Assembly: GCF_028736035.1 (NCBI RefSeq)
Contig: NZ_CP117866.1
Coordinates: 2,542,001-2,606,000, forward strand
Reading direction: 5' to 3'
Origin: Streptomyces sp. T12
GTDB lineage: Bacteria > Actinomycetota > Actinomycetes > Streptomycetales > Streptomycetaceae
DNA: 64,000 bases
In this document: positions 27,530 through 37,943 of the stretch, piece by piece
Numbering within the stretch: position 1 is the stretch's first letter
Layout of the letters: each line of letters begins with the position of its first letter
The notes under the pieces: model-generated
Told to the model about the DNA's origin: nothing
Database searches by the model: none
Seen by the model: the letters and a program-made list of their open reading frames with translations, nothing else
Made by a program: the position numbers and the translations under genes

Positions 27530-30037
27530 TCACTCGCCCTCCCGCACGCGCAACGCCCGTGCCAGGTCGTCGAGGTGGTCGGCGAGCCTGCGTCGCAGGG
27601 CGGGGATCGGCTCGCCGTCGCGCAGGCACTCCTCGCCCAGCCGCAGGGCGGCGGCGTCGACGGCGTACACCGGGAAGGCGCAGCGGCCGGCGGCGTCGGC
27701 GATGGCGGGGCCGCGGCGGGCGCCGACGGCGATCGCGTCCTGGTAGTAGCGCGGCACGTACTGCCGTACGAGGTCGGCCTGTTCGGGCTGCCAGAAGCCC
27801 TGCGCGGTGGCGATGAAGAGGTAGTTGGACAGATCGGTGCCGTCGTCGGTGGCGAACATGGCGTCCCAGGCCCTCGCCTTGGCCTCCGCATCGGGCAGGG
27901 CGGCCCGGCAGCGGGCGGCGCCCTCCTGGCCGGTGGCGCTGGGGTCGCGCGCCAGCTCGGCGGCGATGGCGGCCTCGTCGACGGCCCCGAGGACGGCGAG
28001 GCGGCTCAGGACGCGCCAGCGCAGTTCGGGGTCGAGTTCGGGTCCGCCGGGCACGGTGCCGTCGGCGAGCCAGGCGGCGATCGTGTCCGGGTGGGCGGCG
28101 ACGTCGACGAAGTGGCGTACGGCGATCAGACGCAGCCCGGGGTTGTCGCCGTCCTCGGTGCGGCGGATGAGATCGCGGCAGAGGGAGGAGAGGGTGGACA
28201 GGGCTGCCGGACGTTCCTCGGGGGTGACGTAGCGGTCGGCGACCTGGGCGGTGGCGAAGGCGAGGACGCCCTGGACGACGGCGAGGTCGCTCTCGTGCGG
28301 CAGGTGGGCGCGGGCGGCCTCCAGGTAGGCGCCGGGGGCCAGTTCGCCGTCGCGGACGGCGTCACGCAGGGCGTTCCAGACGAGCGCGCGGGTGAGCGGG
28401 TCGGGCAGCCCGGCGAGGCTCGTACGGACGGTCTCGAAGGATTCGGGTTCGAAGCGGACCTTGGCGTAGGTCAGGTCGCCGTCGTTGAGCAGCAGCAGTG
28501 CCGGGCGCTTACCGATGGGCTGCGGGGCCGCCTGCGGGACGTCGAGGTCGAGGCGTTCGCGCAGGACGAGATGGCCCTCGTTGTCGCCGAGGTCCAGGTC
28601 GTACAGGCCGACGGCGATGCGGTGCGGGCGGCTGCCGGCGCGGTCGACGGTCAGGGTGTAGGTGCCGTTCTCGCCGGGGGTGACGGCCGGGGTGAGGGTG
28701 TCGACGCCGGTGGTGCGCAGCCAGGCGTCGGCCCAGGAGTGGACGTCGCGTTCGGTGGCGGCGGCGAGGGAGTCGACGAAGTCGGCGAGGGTGGCGTTGG
28801 CGAACTTGTGGCGGGCGACGTGGGTGTTGATGCCGGTGAGGAAGTCCTTCTCGCCGAGCCAGGCCACCAGTTGGCGCAGCGCCGAGGCGCCCTTGGAGTA
28901 GGAGATGCCGTCGAAGTTGAGCTGGGCCGTGGCGGTGTCGTTGACGCCTTCGGGGGCGACGGGGTGGGTGGAGGGCCGCTGGTCGGCGTCGTAGCCCCAG
29001 GCCTTGCGGGCGACGCCGAAGTCGGTCCAGGTGTCGGTGAAGCGGGTGGCCTCGGCGCAGGTCTGGTAGCCCATGTACTCGGCGAAGGACTCGTTCAGCC
29101 AGATGTCGTCCCACCAGCGCAGGGTGACGAGGTCGCCGAACCACATGTGGGCCATCTCGTGGGCGATGACCATGGCACGGGTCTGGCGCTCGGCGTCGGT
29201 GACGGCGGAGCGGTAGACGAACTCGTCGCGGAAGGTGACGAGTCCGGGGTTCTCCATCGCGCCGGCGTTGAACTCGGGGACGAACGCCTGGTCGTAGGAG
29301 TCGAAGGGGTAGGGCTCTTCGAACTTCTCGTGGTAGCGGTCGAAGCACGCGCGCGTGACCTCGAAGAGCTCGTCGGTGTCCGTGTCGAGGTAGGGGGCGA
29401 GCGAGCGGCGGCAGTGCAGGCCGAAGGGCAGGCCGCGGTGTTCGGTGTACACGGAGTGCCAGGGGCCGGCGGCGACGGCGAGGAGGTAGGTGGAGATCAG
29501 CGGGGTGGCGGCGGCCTGCCAGCGGCCGTCGTCGAGGTGTTCGGTGATGCCGTTGGCGAGGACGGTCCAGCCCTCGGGGGCCTTGACGGAGAGGTCGAAG
29601 ACGGCCTTGAGGTCGGGCTGGTCGAAGGCGGCGAAGACGCGCTGGGCGTCGTCCATGCACAAATTTGTGTAGAGGTACGTCTCGCCGTCGACGGGGTCGG
29701 TGAAGCGGTGCATGCCCTCGCCGGTGCGGGAGTAGCGCATGGCCGCGTCGACGCGCAGTTCGTGCTTACCGGCGGTGAGGTTCTTCAGGGGCAGCCTGTT
29801 CTCGTCCAGGGTCTCGGGATCGAGGGGGTGTCCGTCCAGCGTGACGGAGCGCAGCTCGGCCGGCTTGATCTCGACGAAGGTGTCCGTGTCCGCGTGGTCC
29901 GCGCGCGTGGTGAACCGGATGACGGTGCGGGAGTCGAAGGTCTCGTCCCCGGTGGTCAGATCGAGTTCGACCGTGTAGCGGTGGACGTCGAGGAGCTGGG
30001 CACGGGTCTGCGCTTCGTCGCGCGTCAGTACGGACAT
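27530..30037 (-). CDS. pepN: aminopeptidase N (M1 family)
   Basis: An 835-aa cytosolic zinc metallopeptidase removing N-terminal residues from peptides. The start is taken as the ATG at 30035-30037 (MSVLTRDEAQ); an ATG three codons upstream is equally possible and neither has a good ribosome site. The beta-saddle N-terminal domain is followed by the exopeptidase motif GAMEN and the zinc site HEMAHMWFGDLV with the third ligand in WLNESFAEYMG. The C-terminal helical ERAP1-like domain runs from about residue 510. It lies 57 bp behind a response-regulator gene on the same strand. Confidence 0.93.
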   Translation of the reverse strand: MSVLTRDEAQTRAQLLDVHRYTVELDLTTGDETFDSRTVIRFTTRADHADTDTFVEIKPAELRSVTLDGHPLDPETLDENRLPLKNLTAGKHELRVDAAMRYSRTGEGMHRFTDPVDGETYLYTNLCMDDAQRVFAAFDQPDLKAVFDLSVKAPEGWTVLANGITEHLDDGRWQAAATPLISTYLLAVAAGPWHSVYTEHRGLPFGLHCRRSLAPYLDTDTDELFEVTRACFDRYHEKFEEPYPFDSYDQAFVPEFNAGAMENPGLVTFRDEFVYRSAVTDAERQTRAMVIAHEMAHMWFGDLVTLRWWDDIWLNESFAEYMGYQTCAEATRFTDTWTDFGVARKAWGYDADQRPSTHPVAPEGVNDTATAQLNFDGISYSKGASALRQLVAWLGEKDFLTGINTHVARHKFANATLADFVDSLAAATERDVHSWADAWLRTTGVDTLTPAVTPGENGTYTLTVDRAGSRPHRIAVGLYDLDLGDNEGHLVLRERLDLDVPQAAPQPIGKRPALLLLNDGDLTYAKVRFEPESFETVRTSLAGLPDPLTRALVWNALRDAVRDGELAPGAYLEAARAHLPHESDLAVVQGVLAFATAQVADRYVTPEERPAALSTLSSLCRDLIRRTEDGDNPGLRLIAVRHFVDVAAHPDTIAAWLADGTVPGGPELDPELRWRVLSRLAVLGAVDEAAIAAELARDPSATGQEGAARCRAALPDAEAKARAWDAMFATDDGTDLSNYLFIATAQGFWQPEQADLVRQYVPRYYQDAIAVGARRGPAIADAAGRCAFPVYAVDAAALRLGEECLRDGEPIPALRRRLADHLDDLARALRVREGE

Positions 30038-30093
30038 GCAGGACATGCTGCCTGATGCCGCTGGCGAGGCACAGGGGCGGATCAATAAGTGCG

Positions 30094-30666
30094 CTATGTC
30101 CGGTCTTTGGCCCGGTCTGCGCAGGGCCGGTCCTTGGCCGAGGTCGCCGCCGGGCTGTCGCGCTGCGGTGGGACGCGGGTGTCGTGGTGGGGCAGGGCGG
30201 GGCGGTGGCGGGGTTCCTGGCCGCCGGGGTCGTCCTTGACGAGGGCGCGTAACTCGCGGACCTCGTGCTCCAGCGCGCGTTGGCGCTGGTAGGAGTCGTA
30301 CAGGTAGCGGATTTTGGTGCGCAGCGCCCAGGGCTCGATGGGCTTCATGACCAGGTCGGCGACGCCGAGTCCGAAGGCGGTGGCGGTCAGTTCGTGGTCC
30401 GCGCCGAAACCGGTGAGCAGGATGACCGGTATGTGCTGGGTCTGTTCCAGGCGCCGCATGTAGCGCACCACGTCCAGGCCGCTGACGCCGGGCATCCGGA
30501 CGTCCAGGAGCAGCAGGCCGACCTGCCCGCGGAGCACCTGCTTGAGCGCCTCGTCACCGCTGGTGGCACGGGCGAGCCGGTAGCCCAGCGGGGCCAGGGC
30601 GCTCTCCAGCGCGTACAGCGTGTCCTCGTGGTCGTCGACGATGAGGATCTTGGCATCCGACGGCAT
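30094..30666 (-). CDS. single-domain response regulator with basic disordered tail
   Basis: 190 aa. ATG at 30664-30666, GAGGGA upstream. The receiver domain fills residues 4-125: DDHED acidic cluster, phosphoacceptor Asp55 in LLLLDVRMPGVSG, Thr in ILLTGFG and Lys in VMKPIEP. A predicted amphipathic helix follows (LYDSYQRQRALEHEVRELRA), then an Arg/Pro-rich tail with no DNA-binding fold. It probably works by protein contact, as an input to a phosphatase or kinase not present here. It is likely cotranscribed with pepN. Confidence 0.85.
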   Translation of the reverse strand: MPSDAKILIVDDHEDTLYALESALAPLGYRLARATSGDEALKQVLRGQVGLLLLDVRMPGVSGLDVVRYMRRLEQTQHIPVILLTGFGADHELTATAFGLGVADLVMKPIEPWALRTKIRYLYDSYQRQRALEHEVRELRALVKDDPGGQEPRHRPALPHHDTRVPPQRDSPAATSAKDRPCADRAKDRT

Positions 30667-30806
30667 GGCCCGACGTCCCTCCCGGCGTGGACATCCAGGG
30701 TGTGTCCGGGCGCTGACGGGGAGTGCGTGTCAGCTTGCATGGAGTGCACAGCGCAGCATGCCGGGCCTGGGCCGCCGTGTCACTCCCTCGGGAGGGCCGA
30801 TCGAGG

Positions 30807-31157
30807 TCAGTTCGCCGTGGGCGCAGCGCCGTTGATGGTGTCCTCGGCGATGCTCTCGTGGTGCCTGATCACTTCGGCGATGATGAAATTGAGGAACTTT
30901 TCAGCGAAAGCCGGGTCGAGCTTGGCGTTTTCGGCGAGGGTGCGCAGGCGGGCGATCTGGCGGGCCTCGCGGGCGGGGTCGGCGGGCGGGAGCTGGTGCT
31001 TGGCCTTGAGGTGGCCGACCTGCTGGGTGCACTTGAAGCGTTCGGCGAGCATGTGGACGACGGCCGCGTCGATGTTGTCGATGCTGTCGCGCAGCCGGGC
31101 GAGCTCCTCGCGGACGGCGGGGTCGACGGCGCCGGGAGACGTGTTGCTGGTGGTCAT
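30807..31157 (-). CDS. chorismate mutase (AroQ type)
   Basis: A 116-aa enzyme converting chorismate to prephenate for Phe/Tyr synthesis. ATG at 31155-31157. The all-helical AroQ fold is recognisable: ELARLRDSIDNIDAAVVHMLAERFKCTQQVG and REARQIARLRTLAENAKLDP, with the active-site Arg/Lys/Glu pattern (R22-type, K39-type, FLNFIIAEVIRHHE). No signal peptide, so it is the cytoplasmic biosynthetic form. It lies 23 bp after an AraC regulator gene on the same strand. Confidence 0.9.
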   Translation of the reverse strand: MTTSNTSPGAVDPAVREELARLRDSIDNIDAAVVHMLAERFKCTQQVGHLKAKHQLPPADPAREARQIARLRTLAENAKLDPAFAEKFLNFIIAEVIRHHESIAEDTINGAAPTAN

Positions 31158-31180
31158 GAGGGCCCAGCCTACGGGGCCGC

Positions 31181-32068
31181 TCACGTGGTCATTCGTTCGA
31201 TCACGGGTGGATCGTCGGGGTCGGGGACCTGGTTGCTCCAGCCGCCGGGGACGGTGCGGCCCTGCTGGGCCCGGAAGCGGACGGGGGCCATGCCGACGCG
31301 GCGGGTGAACAGGCGGGAGAAGTAGGCAGGGTCGTCGTAGCCGACGCGGCGGGCGACGGCGGCGACGGGCAGCTCGGTGGCGGCGAGGAGTTCCTTGGCG
31401 CGGCCCAGGCGGATGCCGAGCAGATAGTCCTTGGGGCTGCAGCCGGCGCCGCGCCGCACGGCGGTGCGCAGGTCGGCGAGGGTCATGCCGTGCCGGGCGG
31501 CGTGATCGGCGACGGTCAGCGGCAGGCACGCGTCGCGGGCGAGGGCCTTGAGGACGACGTCGCCGTCCGGCGCGAGGTCGGCACGCGCGCGTCGCAGGGC
31601 GACGAGGAGTTCATGGACGGCGGCGCCGGTCTCGACCTCCAGGAGGGGGTTGTCCCGGCGGGCGGCGCGCGCCATGCGTCCGATGACGGCACGCGGGCCG
31701 GAGGCGTCGGAGAGGGGCACGACGGGGCGGTCCGGTTCGATGTAGCCGAGCTCGGTGTACGAGGCGGTGGCGGGCCCGGCGAAGTCGACGAAGCCCTCGT
31801 CCCAGCCGGTCCCGGGGTCGGGCGCGTAGTGGTGCGGCACTCCGGGGGTCAGCCACAGCAGCGCGGGCGCGGTGACGGTCGTACGGCGGCCGTCGGGGCC
31901 CTCGTACCAGCCGCCGCCCGCGTTGATGACGACGGCGACGTGGTGGTCGAGGGTGCGGGGGCCGACCGTGGGCAGGGCGCCGTACTGCAGGCCGACGCCG
32001 AGGCAGACGAGGCCGAGCCGGTGATGGGCCGGGCCGGGCGTGAAGAACCGCATCCAGGTGTGGTACAT
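31181..32068 (-). CDS. AraC-family transcriptional regulator
   Basis: 295 aa. ATG at 32066-32068 with GGGAGGG upstream. The N-terminal cupin-like ligand domain (about 1-150) has DHHVAVVINAGGGWYEGPDG and LTPGVPHHYAPDPG, typical of sugar-sensing AraC proteins. The C-terminal double helix-turn-helix (about 180-275) contains GCSPKDYLLGIRLGRAKELLA and VGYDDPAYFSRLFTRRVGMAPVRFR. It is divergent from a GH35 beta-galactosidase gene and so is its likely regulator; direct repeats of AraC type lie between them. Confidence 0.9.
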   Translation of the reverse strand: MYHTWMRFFTPGPAHHRLGLVCLGVGLQYGALPTVGPRTLDHHVAVVINAGGGWYEGPDGRRTTVTAPALLWLTPGVPHHYAPDPGTGWDEGFVDFAGPATASYTELGYIEPDRPVVPLSDASGPRAVIGRMARAARRDNPLLEVETGAAVHELLVALRRARADLAPDGDVVLKALARDACLPLTVADHAARHGMTLADLRTAVRRGAGCSPKDYLLGIRLGRAKELLAATELPVAAVARRVGYDDPAYFSRLFTRRVGMAPVRFRAQQGRTVPGGWSNQVPDPDDPPVIERMTT

Positions 32069-32093
32069 CCGCGGTCCCTCCCACTGCGTGCGG

Positions 32094-32125
32094 TTTTCCG
32101 TCCAAGCAGCGCCGATCTTTGTCCA
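32094..32125. promoter_or_regulatory. candidate AraC operator, direct repeats 21 bp apart
   Basis: TTTTCCGTCCA (32094-32104) and ATCTTTGTCCA (32115-32125) are near-identical direct repeats with a 21-bp period, two helical turns, in the 93-bp gap between the divergent AraC and beta-galactosidase genes. AraC-family proteins usually bind such same-face direct half-sites. Confidence 0.5.
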
Positions 32126-32161
32126 TGGACGTGATCACCGCCAGAGGTGAGGGTGGGGCGC

Positions 32162-33937
32162 ATGAGCGAGTTCAGGGTGGGGGACACGGATTTCCTGCTG
32201 GAGGGGCGGCCGGTGCGGCTGCTGTCCGGCGCGCTGCACTACTTCCGGGTGCACGAGGCCCAGTGGGGGCACCGGCTGGCGATGCTGCGGGCGATGGGCC
32301 TCAACTGCGTGGAGACGTATGTGCCGTGGAACCTGCACGAGCCGAGGCCGGGGCACCATCGGGACGTGCGGGCCCTGGGCCGGTTCCTGGACGCGGCCCG
32401 GGCGGCGGGGCTGTGGGCGATCGTGCGCCCGGGGCCGTACATCTGCGCCGAGTGGGAGAACGGCGGCCTGCCGTACTGGCTGACGGCCGGGTTCGGCACG
32501 CGCGTGCGTACCCGCGACGAGCAGTTCCTGCACCGCGTGCAGCGCTGGTACCACTACCTCCTGCGCGAGATCGTGCCCCGGCAGATCGACCGCGGCGGAC
32601 CGGTGATCATGGTCCAGGTCGAGAACGAGTACGGCAGTTACGGGTCCGACGCGGCGTACCTGCGGTGGCTGGCCGATCTGCTGCGGACCAAGGGCGTCAC
32701 GGTCCCGCTGTTCACCTCGGACGGCCCCGAGGACCACATGCTCTGCGGCGGCTCGATCCCGGGGGTCCTGGCGACGGTGAACTTCGGCTCCCACGCGCGC
32801 GAGGCCTTCGAGAGCCTGCGCCGGCACCGTCCCGACGGTCCGCTGATGTGCATGGAGTTCTGGTGTGGCTGGTTCGACCACTGGGGCGGCGAGCATGTCG
32901 TACGGGATCACCGGGACGCGGCGGCGGCCCTGCGGGAGATCCTGGAGTGCGGGGCCTCGGTCAATCTGTACATGGCGCACGGCGGCACCAGTTTCGCCGG
33001 GTGGGCGGGCGCCAACCGGGGCGGCGGCGCGCTGCACGACGGGGCGCTGGAACCCGATGTGACGTCGTACGACTACGACGCCCCGATCGACGAGTACGGC
33101 CGCCCCACGGCGAAGTTCTGGGCCTTTCGCGAGGTCCTCGCCGAGTACGCCGAAGGCCCGCCGCCCGAAGTCCCGCCCGCGCCCGCCCCGTTGGGCGCGC
33201 CGGCCGAGGCGGTCCTGGCCGACTGGGCTCCCCTGGGCGACGTATTGGAGACGCTGGGCGGCCCCGAGACGTCCGGTCCTGTGCCGCCCACCTTCGAGGA
33301 GCTGGGCGTCGAGCGGGGCCTGGTGCGGTACGAGGTGGCGGTGCCGGGGCCGCGGCAGCCGTACCCGCTGACGGTGCGCGGGCTGCGGGACCTCGCCGTG
33401 GTGTACGTCGACGGGGAGCGGGCCGGGGTGCTCACCGAGGACGACGCGAGCCTCAAGGAGCCCGTCGCCGGGTACGCGCGCGTGGAGCTGTGGGTGGAGT
33501 CCCTGGGGCGGGTCAACTACGGGCCGCGGCTGGGCGAGCCCAAGGGGATCACCGGGGGCGTGCTGCACGAGCGGCAGTATCTGCACGACGTACGCGCGCG
33601 TGGGCTGCGGCTGGAGGCGCTGGACGACGTCGAGCGGGTCCGGGCGGTGCCGTCGCGGGAGCTGCCCGGCGACGGTGCCCCAGGTCTGTACCGGGGCACC
33701 GTCACGGTGCGGGGCGCCGGTGACGCCCGCCTGGAGCTGCCGGGCTTCACCCGCGGGTTCGCGTGGATCAACGGCTTCGGTCTGGGCCGTTACTGGTCCA
33801 CGGGCCCGCAGCACTCGCTGTACGTCCCGGGGCCCGTCCTGCGGGAGGGCGGCAACGAGGTGTGGGTGCTGGAGCTGGCGGAGACGGCCCGGTGGGGGTC
33901 CGGCGAGGCGGGTGCCCCGGTGCTCCGGGCCGTCTGA
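32162..33937 (+). CDS. GH35 beta-galactosidase
   Basis: 591 aa, cytoplasmic (no signal peptide). The start is the ATG at 32162 with GAGGG eight bases upstream; a GTG at 32147 lacks a site. The GH35 barrel is well conserved: ALHYFRVHEAQWGHRLAMLRAMGLNCVETYVPWNLHEP, GPYICAEWENGGLPYW, the acid/base Glu in VQVENEYGSYG and the nucleophile Glu in MCMEFWCGWFDHWG. C-terminal jelly-roll modules end with WINGFGLGRYWSTGPQHSLY. It releases terminal beta-galactose from oligosaccharides. Regulation is probably by the divergent AraC protein in response to a sugar. Confidence 0.94.
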   Translation: MSEFRVGDTDFLLEGRPVRLLSGALHYFRVHEAQWGHRLAMLRAMGLNCVETYVPWNLHEPRPGHHRDVRALGRFLDAARAAGLWAIVRPGPYICAEWENGGLPYWLTAGFGTRVRTRDEQFLHRVQRWYHYLLREIVPRQIDRGGPVIMVQVENEYGSYGSDAAYLRWLADLLRTKGVTVPLFTSDGPEDHMLCGGSIPGVLATVNFGSHAREAFESLRRHRPDGPLMCMEFWCGWFDHWGGEHVVRDHRDAAAALREILECGASVNLYMAHGGTSFAGWAGANRGGGALHDGALEPDVTSYDYDAPIDEYGRPTAKFWAFREVLAEYAEGPPPEVPPAPAPLGAPAEAVLADWAPLGDVLETLGGPETSGPVPPTFEELGVERGLVRYEVAVPGPRQPYPLTVRGLRDLAVVYVDGERAGVLTEDDASLKEPVAGYARVELWVESLGRVNYGPRLGEPKGITGGVLHERQYLHDVRARGLRLEALDDVERVRAVPSRELPGDGAPGLYRGTVTVRGAGDARLELPGFTRGFAWINGFGLGRYWSTGPQHSLYVPGPVLREGGNEVWVLELAETARWGSGEAGAPVLRAV

Positions 33938-33974
33938 CGCAGCCCTGCTGACGCGCTCCTGGTACGGAGCCTGT

Positions 33975-35847
<1,873 letters not shown>

Positions 35848-35884
35848 GGTTCTTCGCCCCCGCCGCCCCTACCCGTCCCATCCT

Positions 35885-35966
35885 GAAGGGGCTCCGCCCC
35901 TTCGACCCCGCCAGGGGGCTGCCGCCCCCTGGACCCCCGCTCCTCGAACGCCGGAGGGGCTGGATT
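35885..35966. repeat. dispersed streptomycete palindromic intergenic repeat
   Basis: Two adjacent hairpins, GAAGGGG-CTCCG-CCCCTTC (35885-35903) and CCAGGGGGC-TGCC-GCCCCCTGG (35911-35932), then the conserved tail running through CTCCTCGAACGCCGGAGGGG to GGCTGGATTT. This combination is a very common repeat of streptomycete intergenic DNA (recognised from memory). Here it separates two converging genes and can serve as a bidirectional terminator. Confidence 0.7.
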
Positions 35967-35971
35967 TCCCC

Positions 35972-37147
35972 TCACGCCCCGTACACCGCCCCCGGCACTC
36001 CCGCCTCCCCCAACAGCTTCAGCGCCGTCTCCCCCGCCTCCTCCGGCGTCCACCGGGCCCCCTTGTCCACCGTCGGCCCCGCCCGCCAGCCCTCCATGAC
36101 CGTGATCCGGCCACCCTCCGCCTCGAAGACCCTCCCCGTCACGCCCTCGCTCGCCGCCGAGCCCAGCCAGACGGCCAACGGGGAGACGTTCTCCGGGGCC
36201 ATGGCGTCGAAGCCCGCGTCGGGGGCCGCCATCGACTCCGCGAAGGTGCGTTCCGTCATGCGGGTGCGGGCGGCCGGCGCGATCGCGTTGACCTGGACGC
36301 CGTAGCGGGCCAGCTCGGCCGCCGCGACCAGGGTCAGGGCGATGATGCCGGCCTTCGCGGCGCTGTAGTTGGCCTGGCCGAGCGAGCCCAACAACCCTGC
36401 CCCACTGCTCGTGTTGACGACCCGGGCGACCGGGGTCCGGCCCGCCTTCGCCTCTGCCCGCCAGTGCGCCGCCGCGTGCTTCAGGGGGAGGAAGTGGCCC
36501 TTGAGGTGGACCCGTACGACCGCGTCCCAGTCGTCCTCGTCGAGGTTGACCAGCATCCGGTCGCGTAGGAAGCCGGCGTTGTTGACGAGGGTGTCGAGAC
36601 GCCCGTACGTCTCCAGCGCGGCCGCCACCAGGGACGCCGCCCCGGCGCTCGTCGCGATGTCGCCACCGTGCGCGATCGCCTCGCCGCCCGCCGCCCGGAT
36701 CTCGTCGGCCACCTGCTGGGCGGGGTTGTCGACGGCGACCTGCCGGGCTGGACCGCCCTCGGCCACCTGCCGGGCTGGACCGCCCACGGCGACCTGCCGG
36801 GTGGGGCCGTCGGCGGCCACCTGCCGGACGGGGCCGTCGGCCGCCACCTGCCGGACGGGGCCGCCCGCGGCGACCTGCCGGGCAGGGCCGTCGGCCGCCA
36901 CCTCCCGGGCAGGGCCGCCCTCGGCCACCTCCCGGGCTGGAGCGCCCACGGCGACCTGCCGGTCGAGCCCGTCGGCGGCCATCCGTCCGGCCGGGTCGTC
37001 GGCGGCCGGCGTGCCGTCGAGGCCGACCCCGAGGTCGTTGACGACGACCTTCGCCCCCGCCGCGGCGAACGCGAGCGCGTGTGCGCGGCCAAGGCCCCGG
37101 CCCGCGCCGGTGACGACCACGACCCGCCCTTCGCAGATCCGGCTCAT
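35972..37147 (-). CDS. SDR oxidoreductase with internal 9-aa repeat expansion (steroid-catabolism type)
   Basis: 391 aa, about 85 longer than its relatives. The NAD-binding TGAGRGLGRAHA, NNAGFLRDRM and catalytic S-Y-K (NTSSGAGLLG, ANYSAAKAG) are normal. Residues 63-143 are nine tandem copies of a nonapeptide of the form RQVAxGGPA, inserted at a surface loop before QQVADEIRAAGGEAIA, where normal homologues run straight on. Position next to a second SDR and divergent from echA20 matches Rv3548c/Rv3549c of the mycobacterial HIP (steroid ring C/D) cluster; the C-terminal hydratase-associated tail fits multifunctional beta-oxidation enzymes. Whether the enzyme tolerates the insertion is open. Confidence 0.85.
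   Translation of the reverse strand: MSRICEGRVVVVTGAGRGLGRAHALAFAAAGAKVVVNDLGVGLDGTPAADDPAGRMAADGLDRQVAVGAPAREVAEGGPAREVAADGPARQVAAGGPVRQVAADGPVRQVAADGPTRQVAVGGPARQVAEGGPARQVAVDNPAQQVADEIRAAGGEAIAHGGDIATSAGAASLVAAALETYGRLDTLVNNAGFLRDRMLVNLDEDDWDAVVRVHLKGHFLPLKHAAAHWRAEAKAGRTPVARVVNTSSGAGLLGSLGQANYSAAKAGIIALTLVAAAELARYGVQVNAIAPAARTRMTERTFAESMAAPDAGFDAMAPENVSPLAVWLGSAASEGVTGRVFEAEGGRITVMEGWRAGPTVDKGARWTPEEAGETALKLLGEAGVPGAVYGA
36719..36961 (-). repeat. 27-bp in-frame minisatellite, nine copies
   Basis: Nine tandem 27-bp units inside the SDR gene encoding RQVAVGAPA, REVAEGGPA, REVAADGPA, RQVAAGGPV, RQVAADGPV, RQVAADGPT, RQVAVGGPA, RQVAEGGPA, RQVAVDNPA. The native sequence QQVADEIRA that follows looks like the seed of the expansion. 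Unit length keeps the frame. Confidence 0.9.
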
Positions 37148-37148
37148 G

Positions 37149-37889
37149 TCATGCCTCCTTGTTGACCGTTGCGGCGTCCAGGAACGCGGGCCGCTCGCCC
37201 CCGCCGTGCACGAGCAGGCTCGCCCCGCTGATGTAGGCGGCGGCGTCGGAGGCGAGGAAGACGGCGGCCGCGCCCACGTCGGCCGGTTCGGCGAGGCGAC
37301 CGAGCGGGACGGTGCGGGAGACGCCGGTGATGCCGTCCTCGCCCCCGTAGTGGAGATGCGACTGCTCCGTGCGGACCATGCCGACGACCAGGGTGTTGAC
37401 CCGGACCTCCGGTGCCCACTCCACCGCCATCGAGCGGGCCAGGCTCTCCAGCCCGGCCTTGGCCGCCCCGTACGCCGCCGACCCGGGCGACGGACGGCCG
37501 CCGCTGACGCTGCCGATCATCACCACCGAGCCCCGCACACGCCTCAGGTGCTCGTACGCGGCCAGGGACGCCGTCAGCGGAGCGACGAGGTTCAGCTCGA
37601 TCACGCGCGCGTGCCGCTCGGCGTCCGCGTCCGTCAACCGTCGGTACGGTGTGCCACCCGCGTTGTTGACGAGGACGTCGAGGCGCGGCAGGTCGGCGAA
37701 GAAGGACCGTACGGCTGCCGGGTCGCGGAGGTCGAGGGGCCTGAACTCCGCCCCGGACAACGGGACTTCGGGTGGTCTGCGCGCGCAGACCACGACGTCC
37801 GCGTCGGCCTCGGCGAAGGCCTTCGCCGTGCCGGCACCGACGCCCCGGGTACCGCCCGTGACGACCACGACCTTCCCGTCCAGCCCCAT
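37149..37889 (-). CDS. SDR oxidoreductase (steroid-catabolism cluster)
   Basis: 246 aa. It has the Rossmann motif VVVTGGTRGVGAGTAKAF, NNAGGTPY, catalytic Ser in MIGSVSGGRPSPG and YGAAKAG. Its stop is one base from the ATG of the next SDR, so both are one transcript. It is first gene leftwards from the palindromic operator and divergent from echA20, the place held by Rv3549c in mycobacteria. The substrate is probably a hydroxyacyl-CoA intermediate of ring C/D degradation (inference from neighbourhood). Confidence 0.88.
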   Translation of the reverse strand: MGLDGKVVVVTGGTRGVGAGTAKAFAEADADVVVCARRPPEVPLSGAEFRPLDLRDPAAVRSFFADLPRLDVLVNNAGGTPYRRLTDADAERHARVIELNLVAPLTASLAAYEHLRRVRGSVVMIGSVSGGRPSPGSAAYGAAKAGLESLARSMAVEWAPEVRVNTLVVGMVRTEQSHLHYGGEDGITGVSRTVPLGRLAEPADVGAAAVFLASDAAAYISGASLLVHGGGERPAFLDAATVNKEA

Positions 37890-37903
37890 TCCCGGCTACC
37901 CTT

Positions 37904-37924
37904 CACCTAACAAACGTTTGGTGG
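37904..37924. promoter_or_regulatory. KstR2-like TetR operator (divergent SDR / echA20)
   Basis: A palindrome centred on CAAACGTTTG. Read on the minus strand it is CCACCAAACGTTTGTTAGG, matching CTACCAAACACTTGTTAGG in front of the acyl-CoA dehydrogenase gene at 16 of 19 bases. The core resembles the mycobacterial KstR2 motif AnCAAGnnCTTGnT with two differences. It covers the short gap between divergent genes, ideal for repression of both. Confidence 0.7.
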
Positions 37925-37943
37925 AAAGGTAGCTGATGCGGCC

